Source of the DNA: Atherix ibis
Taxonomy: Eukaryota > Arthropoda > Insecta > Diptera > Athericidae
Assembly: GCA_958298945.1 (NCBI GenBank)
Contig: OY282606.1
Location: 76,309,622 to 76,373,621, forward strand
Reading direction: 5' to 3'
DNA length: 64,000 nt
The notes under the pieces are model-generated. The model made no database searches and was not told the origin of the DNA. It saw nothing but the letters and a program-made list of their open reading frames with translations. Positions within the stretch are counted from its first letter, which is position 1; every line of letters begins with the position of its first letter. Shown here piece after piece: positions 12,700-25,000 of this stretch. Position numbers and translations under genes: made by a program.

Positions 12700-15600
12700 C
12701 TAAATAAGAAAATTTCATTAATTATGGCCTTTGAATAGATTTACTTGTAATGTTTTTTTAGTTTTTTAATTTTTATTTGTATTCATAATTTAGATATTAT
12801 GTTCAAAAAGTGTTAAATTTAAAAAATTAAAAAAAAAACCTGAAATAAATTTTAAACTTTTAAATAAAATTAAAAAAAAAATATACAAAATTTTCTTTTG
12901 GAATTTAAACCAAAATAATTTTCTTGAAAAAATTAGTTTTTTTTTTAATTTTTATATTTTTGCTAAACCGTTTTCATTAAATTCGAAAAGATACAAAGAA
13001 TTTTAAAAAATTCTAAAAAACATTAGCTCCTAGGCCAATTTTCCAAACAATATAATACTCAAAAATGTCAAGTTGCTATTGAAAAACCCGATATTTTAAA
13101 AAAGTATTTTTTTATGTACATCGTTAACTGGTTTTATTGGTTTATTGGTTTCATATTTTTACCCAAAAAATTACGTTACCTTATAGATATTCTAGAGTGC
13201 ATAAATTTAAAATTCGAGTTTGGTAGACATTCCAGATTACCCTGATCTACTTTTAGATACTTTTTAAACCATACATCAGTATTGGATTTCCAATATGTAC
13301 GCAGTAAATAATGTAGACAAATTGAAAAAACAAAACGATTTATCACTAAAAATTGCTCGCTTTTATGGAGCGGTTTTATTTATACGTTGTTTGTTTGAAT
13401 GTTCTAACTGGACTGACTGTTTGACACATCAACATGAAAGAACGAACCTGCACTGGCCAAAGTGGTGACATACTTTGTTTTTTAACAATGCATATTTCAA
13501 TACTTCCACACATTGTCACAAAACAAAAAATTTTTTTTTTAAATATTCTCGATTCAAAAAGTTAAATTCATAAATTGACATAAATATTTGTGACAATTTT
13601 TATTCAATGCCTTTGTTAGAATATCTGCCACTTGTTCTGTTGTGCAAATATGTATCAATTCTAAATATTTCTCTCTGATATAGTGATATTGCACACCAAT
13701 ATGCTTCGTCCGCTTATGGAATACGGGATTCTTCACCAATTTGATCGCGCTCATATTATCAACGTAGATCACAATAATTGTCATTGTGTTTTCCCTTTTA
13801 ACGCACGAATCGTATGCACGAAACATTCGTGTTGGGATTTGTTTTGAAACATTGCGTTCCAAAAATCTTGATATGACCCAAATATGGCTTTCTATCAAAC
13901 CATTTTTCATATGGCGTAGTACCAACACAATTGCTATTTGTTGTGCGATTCAATAAATATGTCGCTGTACGCACCGCTTCTGTCCATAGTGATTTCCGTA
14001 AACCACTCGCAATGAGCATTGTTCTTGCACTATCCTGAACTGTACGATTATCACGTTCGATTCGACCATTTTGCTCAGGAGTGTACGGTGTAATACCCTC
14101 AAATTGTATGCCCTCGGTTTGCAGTAAGTCGATCAACACTTTTCGATTAAAAAATGCTTTCCCATTATCGAATCTGAAAAATTTGATTTCGTGCCATTTA
14201 TATTTTTCGCCAGTGCAACCAATGGCTTCAGGTGTGTGTACGCTTCGTCTTTTGACTTTAACAAATACGCGAAACGGAAACTGGTTATTTCATCTTTAAC
14301 TAGCATGAAATATTGCATACCGTTGATTTCATCAATTTCACTTGGACCGCAGAGATCTACGTGCATGTATTCTCCCCTTGATGACATTCGCTTAACGGAC
14401 TGTTGACATGACCTGAATCGACGGTGACATGATGCCAATGTCCTCGATGCCAATGTTGTAGAGATATAGCAGCAATGTTCGCATATTCATTTATGCATAA
14501 ACGAAAATCCAATTTGAGACAAATCTTTTCATCCCGCTTTCCGATTGCAACAACTTTGTTTGAATTATCAATGAGAATTGTACCGATTGCTTCGATTCTT
14601 AGAAGACATTTGTTTGCAACTTCAACTCTACATGGTCCCGTGTATTTTCGTAGCTCTGAAAACCACTCTCGATGAAACGTTATATGCTTTATCGCGGCTA
14701 AATCGGTATACCAATTATCCGATTTTTCAACTTTTGGTTCAACCGTCACTACTGAACACCATGCCATTCCATTGTTGTCTTTGTTGCTTTTGTCCGACGA
14801 TTTTTTATACTTTGGACATACTTTATCTTTTGCCCAATGGCTTTCTGACCACAAGCGTTGCACTTCGTTTTTCCCTTTATGTCATCGATTTTTGACCTTG
14901 GCTTTGAATCTTTGGCTTTAAAATTCTTCTTTGTTTTCACTAAAAACGCTGCATTCGAATTGGTGACTTCTTCTTTTTCCAATCGATTTAGATTTTCTAC
15001 CTCCAATTGCAATGATGACATTAATTAATTCATTGAGTGTACGATTCGCTGTAGTATTGTACCATACCGGTCTTGTAATTGTTGAACCTTGGTGTTAACC
15101 TAACAATAATACGTGCCATTGTCAAATTGTCGGTTAACTTTTCCTTTTGCTGCTCAATATCAGACGCCAATTGATTCACACGAGAGATATACGCTGCTAC
15201 CCATTCATCATCACGCATTTTTGCTGTAAAATACTCCTCATATAAAATTATTGCACGAATTTTAGAATTCTTTTCATAAACGCTGTAAAGTTGATCCATC
15301 ATTGCTTTTGCTGATTTACAATTCAAAAATTTGCTCTTTTCATCTTCTTTTGCGGTATATGCAGGCTTCTTGTCCTCAATATTATCGGTTAAACCACGAG
15401 ATCTCATATACGCAGTGATTTGAAATTTCCAAAAATTTATAAGTCGACGCATTTTTCAAAATGTGACCGGTAAAATTGTTATCTTCTTTGTCACCCATGA
15501 TGAAATACTTTCAGTTGAAAAACGCACAAAAAACTTTGTCTAAACAGACGAAAAATAGCCGCTGCTTATTTAATCTGTTCTCGGAATTCGATGACGACGA

Positions 15601-18600
15601 TCGACCGTTGTGTACGCGCTGTTAACTGTAAACACCATGCGGCAATGCTTGCACACTGTTGCGAAATTCACTTGCTTCATACGACGATGTTTTTTTTATT
15701 TCAACTATGAATATTTACGGGATTTTTCCGACTTTTATTCACCTTAACAGAGTCCAGAAACTACTTTGTTTATTTTTTTTAGAAAACAACTAAAACACTT
15801 TACACAATATCGACGTTGTGACTCAACGTTTTTTATTTTAATGTTTTTCAATTTTCCAACCATTTAAGCTCACTGGGCCCATAACCTGTTGGATTTTCAA
15901 TATGTACGCAGTAAATAATGTAGACAAATTGCAAAAAAAAACAAAACGATTTATGACTAAAAATTGCTCGCTTTTATGGAGCGGTTTTATTTATACGTTG
16001 TTTGCTTGAATGTTCTATGTTAACTGTACTGACTGTTTGACACATCAACATGACAGAACGAAGCTGCACTGGCCAAAGTGTTGACATACTTTGTTTTTTA
16101 ACAATGCATATTTCAATAATCAGACAAATATGACCTCTGTAGGTAACATTTTGTTGATTTTTAAAACCATCCCGAACAAAAATACAATCTTTATAAGCTT
16201 TTAGACTATCCTAATCAAAACTGTGTTATATGAAGACTTTCTAAAAAATAAAAGTTATCATCAATATGACTTTTACAAACTTTCCAAACTTGATCTGTCC
16301 AAAAATTTTGTTTGTAAATTTATAGTAAAAAAATAAGCGGGACTATTGTGATTAAAAAATGCCTATTTTAAAAATTTTATATGTAGAACCGTATTTTTAT
16401 ACGGTTTTAAACGGCCCCGGTGAAAAAAAATACGACGTTTGCAGACTGTAGAAACTGTCTTGATTCAAATTGGACTTTGTAGATTTTCCAGATAGTAGTA
16501 GTCTAAAATACGACCTATTTGGACTTTCGAAACCACCTTGGTCAAAAACATGTCCTTCATCGACTATATACTAGGTCTGCTCAAAAGTATCGCAAATTTT
16601 GAATTTTCGCGGGTTACGTATATTCGATTTTCGATTTTTTGTGGCGTTATGTTGGTACTCATGTCTCTCACTTATGCCGACAAGTTCGGCCATTTTAAAT
16701 GATCAGTTAATTTTTGACAGCTGCTTTGTTTGTACGTGTTTTGACTCGTCTTTCTTATGAACGATTAGGTAGTCGGAGATTAATAATCCTTGAAAAGTAC
16801 CTTCTCGTGAAATGTCACGTCATCATTGATATATAGTAAGTGATGTAATTATGGTAATATATCTAATATAAATAATGAAATATTATATTGATGAAATCAT
16901 TTTACTAGTCCTGATACTATTGTTATTGCACCAATAGCGCCTGTTAATGGTCAAGGTCTGTAATCAACTAAATGGAATGGGTGATTTGAATGGGTTGACA
17001 TTTGTTTAATTTACTTCTCTAGAACATAATGTTCTTAATACAGCAAATACATAAGATTGAATAATTGTTACTGCTGATTCTAAAATTAATAATGCAATTT
17101 GACCAATAAGTAAAAATATACCTAAGTACTCGTAGTAAGAAAGTGAAGGTCCTGTATTACCTAATAAAGTTAATAGTAAATGAGCGGCAAATATATTAGC
17201 AGCTAGTCGAACAGCGATACAAAATTCGCGATACTTTTTGAACAGACCTCGTATACTAAGTCTAATTCTGATCATTTTTCCACATACTGGCAAGAATTTT
17301 TCCAAATACTGCCGAAAATTATTTTTAGTGCAAGAAGCGTTGAAATTGATTGATTTGTGGGATATGAAAAAATTCTCGAATTATTCTCCTTATTTTATAT
17401 TATATATTTTCAACTATACTCGAGATACTTTGCCTTATATCTGTTCAACTGTGCTCGAAATAGATCATGATTTTTGACATAGTAAATTAGAAAAATTATT
17501 ACCTTTAATTTAAAAAAAAAACTTTAACATTTTGGCTTGTTTTAATGATTTTTTTTTAGCAAAATAAAGATAAAGAGTATGATGATACCAGTTCAGATTT
17601 TTAATAAAAATTTATTTACATATATTGTGTATTTATTTGATTATTATGATTTTTTTTCTCATAATAATGGTATTCTTAAAAATCTATAAAAAAATTTATT
17701 TGATTATTATGATTTCTATTTGAAAATTTCCCATATTCCAAATATTAGGTGTAGATACGAGTATCAAATGATAAGAGTTCGTTTAGGCTTATCGTAAGTA
17801 TGTATATCGAATGATAACAGTTCGATTAGACTTATCGTAAAGTATGTATTGTATATCAAATGATAAGAGTTTGTTTAGGCTTGTACATTATTATACCTGT
17901 TATAGTATTTATCAATTGTAATAATAATTTCATCAATTATCGTTCCATTATAAATATAGGGTGGACCATAAATGTGGTGCAAATTTAAAAGTTGATAAGA
18001 GTTCGTTTAGACTTATCGTAAAGTATATATATTAAATGATAAGAGATGGTTTTGGCTTGTACATTATTATACCTGTTATAGTATTTATCAATTGTAATAA
18101 TAATTTCATCAATTATCGTTCCATTATAAATATATCAGACTTCTTAAAATTTCGTGAAATCAGACTATTATGAATAAGTAAAAGATAATATTAAGATAAA
18201 TAAACTAGAGGTATATGCGCACATTAGCTAATTTGGACATAATATCAATCGATACCGATTAGCATTTATTCCTAATGTTATTAATATAATCATAATTATT
18301 ACCAGTTTTGATTACCAAATATTTATTCACTTATTATTGATAAAAAAAATATTTAGAAGAATATGGGAATTTTTTTTGAAGATATTTTTTAGATATTGAA
18401 ATGAACAAATTTCCTAAAACTGTGATATAAAAACCATTGCATTGAATTGCAGCGACTGATAGTCTCATATGTGTAGCCATTATGACTATCAAATTATATA
18501 CCATTATTGTATAATAACTGATAAGCGCTCTTTTATTCTAAAGCAGACACATTTGTTTCGATATTATTTAGCATTTAATGCGTACATTGTCAATAAGCTA

Positions 18601-21600
18601 ATTACAATATAATGATAATTATAATGCATTAAATGAAATATGATACAATTCTAAAGCCATATTTTGTTAATTTCGATTATATCTACAATAGTTTTTCGTT
18701 AAAATATGCATTATGATCGCTTTTGTCTCATTTTTTAGCTATTTTTTTTACACAATGAAAATTAAATTTCTTCCAAAATAATTATGTCGACAATTTTTTA
18801 ATACCATTCAACTAATGATGATTTATTAAAAGTACCAAATTTGAAGAAAAAAAACATTATAATTTTGCTCTATTAAATTAATAGCATCCGTAAAAGTGTA
18901 GCCATATACCATAAAAACCATATTATTTCGTGTAAACTATTATTCTACAATTTCAAGTGAATTGGATCATATCATGTAGAGGGTTCAGACTTTGACGATG
19001 ATATTATAAATAGGATTAGGAGACGGGAATTGATGAAACTCCATAAAAAAACTTTTTAGTAAAACTGTATTAGAAAGTAAATAATTTTGGGTGGATTAAC
19101 AAACCTGAAGAATATGCTTAATAATCAGATAGACGTTATAGTATAATTAATTGGTCTAAGGTAGTTAACCAGATAAAAAATTATAGGCACGGCCTGTTAA
19201 GAAGTTTGCGTAGTTTTATCATAAATTTTCAAGTCCTGAGGAGAAAATATCGACACAGCAGTACATGCCTTGCTCTTCTAGTCCATTCACCATATCTCTC
19301 TTCAAAAGACTTCCATGGTGATACGACTATGAAACAGAAAAGAAAACTCTTCCAATACTTCTCGACGGTTTCGTTTATTCCCTTTCGTTTACCAGGTGTA
19401 TAAGCTTAAATCCGCTTTTTTTTAGTCAAAAAACACACGTTTTTTTTAATAGAAAGCTTAAAAACAAATTTATTCAAAGTACTTGCTCTCGCTAGCTACA
19501 CATTTTTCCCATCTCTCGGGCAATTTATGGATACCATGCCAAAAAAATTCCTTCTCTTTCGAGGCAAACCAATCATCAAGCCATTTTCGGACGTCCTCGT
19601 AAGAATCGAAGTGCTGCTCAGCGAGCGCGTGGCCCATTGACGAAAACAGGTGGTAGTCGGAAGGGGCCAGTTCTGGTGAATAAGCGGGGTGGGGTAGCAC
19701 CTCCCAGTTGAGTGTCTCCAAGTACTTTCGGAACATTTTTGACGTGTGCGATGGTGCGTTGTCGTGGAGGAAAATCAGCTTGTCATGTCTTTGTTGATAA
19801 TCCGTCCTTTTTTCACGCAGAGCACGGTGCAATTTGATCAGTTGTTGGTGGTAGCGGTGGGCATTGACAGTTTCACTAGGTTTCAACCTTAGATTAAAGA
19901 ATACCTGGGTAGGCCCCTACCGTATATGTATACACAATTTTTTGTCCGAATTATTGCGAAGGGATATTATTGTCAGTTCTTCTCTTGCGTTTAGGTTTCT
20001 CGAATTATATCTACTTTTCATCGCCTGTCACAATCCGATGCAGGAACGACTTTCTTTTTTGTTTGGCGAGCAAGATTTCGCATATGTTTTGGTGCCGCTC
20101 CATCTGCCTATCGTTCAATTCATGTGCACCCATTTTCCGATCTTTTTAATCTTCCCCATGGCATGCAGACGCATGGAAATGGCTGGTTGAGTAACACCCA
20201 CTTGCTCCGCGAGCATTTTATGCGATTGGGTAACGTGTTCGTCCAAAAGAGAGTGCAATTGATGGTCCTAAACCTTCCTAGGCCGATTTTCACTCTTCTT
20301 GTCAAAGACGGAAATTTTGACTTGTGATGGTCCTAAACCGACGAAACCAATATCTATGCGATTTCTTCAAATTGAAGCAGAAAAGCAGAGCTTCCCGCAT
20401 ATGCTCTTTTTCTGGCACAAAACTAGACATGATTACCAAAGGAAAAATGTATGTTGTTTTACGAAATGACTAACAATGTGCACTGATTAATGTTGACAGA
20501 TGTCAAACTCATAAAAAAAAGTATGGCGTGCCCATGGTAACTTAATACGCTCACTCCCGCCATATATGACCAAACAGCGGATTTAAGCTTATACATCTGG
20601 TAAATATAGTATGTATATTAACATATAGTTTATATACATACAATGATTTTCACCATAAACTTAGGACCGACTAACTCGTGATCAACCACTGTTCCCACGA
20701 AACCCTTCTTCACTTCAGTCCTCCAAAGTCTCATTCGATTATTTGCTACTACCACCAAGACCTGTACTAATGGCGGCTACATGCAGGCGTACGCCAAACA
20801 CTTCAACGCACACCATCGTACCCTCCTATTCACTAAAGCCTTAAGATTTATTATACAGCTTGAGCGCCATCCATTTTAAGGGCTAGTTGCTTCGGCAGGT
20901 GAGTTGTTCCACACTCCTTAGCGGTTTACGACTTCCATGTCGACCATCCTGCTGTTTTAAGCAAGCAACCCCTTTCATGGTATCAGCATGAGTTGTCAAT
21001 TTTGGCACCGTAACATTACGTTTGGGTCATCCCACAGTTCTGCTTACCAAAAGTGGCCGCATAATCTTCTTTTGGTGCATCTCAGCTTTTGATGTCGTCT
21101 GAAGTGGTTCATCTCGGATCACCCACGATTGTTTCCGATTAACGTTTTGTAAACTATCCACTTTATCATCGACTGTTATCAGTCGTTTCAGAAATGGATC
21201 CGTTTCGTTGTGTTTCAGAAGCGAATCGCAGATGCTAATGCGTTGCGTCAAATGAATTTCCTTAAGCTGATGAGGAATCCATAAATCAAGTTTTTTAATA
21301 TAGCTAAGCTGTTTTAATTTTTTTTCAATGCATGTATGCGATACATTGAGCTTCTCTGCAATCTCACGTGTTGTACTATGACGATCAGAATCGATAATGG
21401 CCTTGAGTTGATGGGTGTCATCAACTTCAACTCGACGACCCTATGGGTGCGCATTTTTTAGTGAAAAATTACCAGAACGAAATTTAGCAAACCAATTTTG
21501 ACGCTGCCTTTCTTTCAAGGCTTCATTCCCATATACGGTACATAACTTCTTGTGTACCTGCGATGCGTTCTTACCCTTTCGGAAATAATACAATAAAATA

Positions 21601-21974
21601 TGTCTAAAATGCACGTCTTGTCCTTCCATTTTTAAATTTGGATGAAAACAAAACTAAATAGCTAAACGATACAATTTCTTACTAAATTAAAAGCGGAAGT
21701 CCGAACCTCAAGAAAACAATATAGGTTAGGTGCTTTAAACACGTTGACATGACAAAAGAAGGCGCTAATACCATCTATTGACAAAATTCGCAATCACTTA
21801 GTTGCCAATCCAATAAAATAAAATATTAAAATACATAACTATATAAAACGTCCCTAGATGAACTTTATATAATAATATAGATTATAAATATAAAATAATC
21901 CAATATTAACATTTAAGTTAATTACGCCTTTAGGTTTGAAATAATACCTAATGATTTGCATATATGTTAGACTC

Positions 21975-22008
<34 letters not shown>

Positions 22009-25000
22009 ATCTAAATCTAAAGCATTGTCAATAATAGCCGTATTCCAATGGACCAATTTTGCTACTCACGAGTAGTTCCAGCTGTCATCATCTACACCAC
22101 CTCGAACAAATGAGTAGTTCGCATGCGTAGTTACGCCATACAATTTACGGTAGGGTATTTTAGTTCCCGAACTGGAAATAGATGGCTTAGCGGGTTCGTT
22201 GGTTATGTTGAAGAGTAATATTTTTGTCAGCATTGTTTATGTGTGAATATTTTGAGGTTATATTTTACTTCTGTCAGTAAACTGTGCGTTCCTATGGGCA
22301 TCTGCTCCCAAGTACTTGCGAGTAGGAAAATTGGTCCATTGCAATACGGTTAATATAAATACTTATATATACCATATATATATATATATATTTATAACAT
22401 CTAAATTGATGTTAGCATTATATATTTACTTGCTGTTATTTTGCAATTTTATTAAATATAAGCCATTCAGTTAATACATATACAAGCTTTTTTACATTAA
22501 TACCTTATGATAAATTTTATTAATAACAGATTAAAATGTCTTTTACGGAAAAAATGCACAATAATTATATACTTTATATTAAAATTATATGCTTATTGAT
22601 AACTTTTCCACAATTGATATTTAGATTCATCAGGCTTAACCTCTAAACAGTTTCACGTACTTTTTAACTCTCTATTTAGAGTTCTTTTCAACTTTCAGTC
22701 ACGGTACTTGTTTGCTATCGGTCTCATGGTCATATTTAGTTTTATATGGAGTTTACCACCCAATTAGTGCTGCACTATCAAGCAACACAACTCTTAAGAA
22801 ATGTCTTTTAGTATATAATAATGTTTTACGGGCCTGGCAACCTCTTTGGGTAATTGGCCCCCTTTAAGAAGGACTTATACTATTAATATTTAATACTAAA
22901 TTATAGACATTCTATGGTCTTTCCAATTGTAAATTTTGGAAATAATTTTTCTTGCAGCTTAGAAGCTACACTTGAATAGACTGACTTGTTGGTATACATC
23001 CAGTGTGAAATCAGAACACCATTACTTTCGGACCATTTTAAATATCAATTTAAAACCAAAGTTTTCAAGATTAGAAGAAAATTGTTAGCACAATACTGCA
23101 ATTTACGTACTATTTTTTTGTTCTGCCACTATTTCTGTGCAATCACAAAAATACGAGGTCTGTTCAAAAAGTATCGCGAATTTTGAATTTCCGCGGGTTA
23201 CGTATATTCGATTTTTTTGTGGCGTTATGTTGGTACTCATGTCTCTCATTATGCCGACAAGTTCGGCCATTTTTAATGTTCAGTTAATTTTTGACAGCTG
23301 CTTTGCTTGCACGTGTTTTGGCTCATCAAGCAACGTTTATCGGTGGTACAAAATGTTCTCAGAGAGCTGAGAAGATGTGAATGACGAAAAGCGTGCCGGA
23401 CGCCCGAGCTCGTCAACAACAGGCGAAAACATTGATGAAGTGAAGAAAATAGTATTGGCCAATCGTCGAATCACCGTTAGAGAAGTTGCTGAGCACTTAA
23501 ACATATCGATTGGCTCGCGCCATTCGATTTTTACCAATGATTTTGGCGTGAGACGGGTCGCCGCGAAATTCGTACCAATATTGCTCAACTTCGACCAAAA
23601 ACAGCATCGCATAAACATTGCTAAGGAGCTGTTGGACTCTGTCCGCGACGACCCGAATTTGCTCCAGAGGGTCATAACTGGTGACGAATCATGGGTTTAT
23701 GGTTATGACATGGAAACCAAAGCTCAATCATCCCAAGGGAAGCTACCGCACGAGCCAAGACCGAAAAAATCGCGCCAAGTTCGGTCGAATGTGAAGATTT
23801 TGCTTACAGTTTTCTTCGATTGCAGAGGCATGGTGCATCATGAGTTCTTGCCACAGGGTAGAACGGTCAATAAGGAATATTACCTGCAAGTTAAGCGAAT
23901 TTGCGCGAAGCAGTCCGCCAGAAACACCAGGATTTGTGGAAGAACAAAAATTGGCCTTTGCACCATGATAACGCCCCTGCTCATGCATCGTTGCTTGTAC
24001 GCGAATTTTTGGCAAAAAACAATACACTAATAATGCCGCAGCCACCATATTCCGCAGATCCATTTCTTGGAATGGGCAGAAATCGAAGACGAGCCAAAAC
24101 ACGTGCAAGCAAAGCAGCTGACAAAAATTAACTGAACATTCAAAATGGCCGAACTTGTCGGCATAAGTGAGAGACATGAGTACCAACAAAACGCCACAAA
24201 AATCGAAAATCGAATATGCGTAGCCCGCGGAAATTAAAAATTCGCGATACTTTTTCAACAGACCTCGTACACGAATACTACGTGTAATATATTGGACTTG
24301 GATTGAGGAACAAGGGATCAGTAATTAAATATATAGAACATTTTGTTAACGATATATATAGAACGTTTATTAATCAATCAATTATAATTATACAGAGACA
24401 TATGAAAAGCACGGCAGTGCCTACGTGATTAACTTATTTATTGTAGCATTGACGTGTATGAAACATCACGCCACTCGGTTTATACTCAGGCTGGGTGTAC
24501 TATATATAGATATACTACACTCTTCCCCGCTTAGCTTGGATCTTACATATTCATTCTGTTCACTGGTTTTCGAACTCGTGGCTCCCTTTGGTTTACGTTT
24601 AAACTTGGATCCGGTTCGTACTTGATTCTGGGTCTGCTTTTCTTGGGCGTCAGCTGGATCTCCCTTGGATGATTGTCTTCTTGTTGTACTTCTTGTTGGA
24701 CTGCGGTTGGTTCTTCAACTACTCCTTTTGAGTCTTCTGTTGCTTTCTCTAGGTTCGATTCAGATATGATTGGCTCATCCTTTGTGTCAGGCTCTTCTTC
24801 ATATTCGTTTGCCTTTTCTTGTTCCAGAAGTACTCTTGTAGCTGCTTCGTAGAATTAACCTGATTTGCGCATCTGATCGTCACCTCTTCTCCATCTTAAA
24901 TTTGGTTGAAATTCGGGTTTACATATGTATGTCTTTTCCCCTATAACTTCCTCCACAGTTGCTGGTTGCCAACCTGGCTTCATAGGATTCTTGTAATCCC

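Larger units (their letters stand above)
13280..16118 (-). mobile_element. Ty1/copia LTR retrotransposon, internally deleted
   Basis: Two similar LTRs (13280-13502 and 15887-16118) flank copia-type gag and pol remnants on the minus strand. A perfect 5-bp target duplication ATCAG lies at 13275-13279 and 16119-16123. Next to the upstream LTR is a primer-binding site GGTTATGGGCCCAGTG (minus strand, ~15886-15871), the type that pairs with an internal part of initiator tRNA-Met, known from copia. Order gag, protease, integrase, RNase H is copia-like, but most of the reverse transcriptase is missing. Several frameshifts make it non-autonomous. Confidence 0.92.
19392..20600 (-). mobile_element. Mos1-like (mauritiana-type) mariner, defective
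   Basis: TIRs CCAGGTGTATAAGCTTAAAT at the left and its near-exact inverse at the right end (20580-20600), with TA at 19390-19391 and 20601-20602. Length 1209 bp, close to a full mariner. The transposase on the minus strand starts [20 protein letters not shown] (ATG at 20430) and ends with [13 protein letters not shown] at 19470. It contains [11 protein letters not shown] and [12 protein letters not shown], so the second and third catalytic Asp remain. It is broken by frameshifts, an internal stop and a replacement patch at 19887-19961. Confidence 0.92.

Noticed and set aside
17006..17305. 99-aa membrane-protein-like ORF
   Set aside because: It is the nuclear-code reading of mitochondrial ATP6 sequence joined to a mariner TIR, not a gene.
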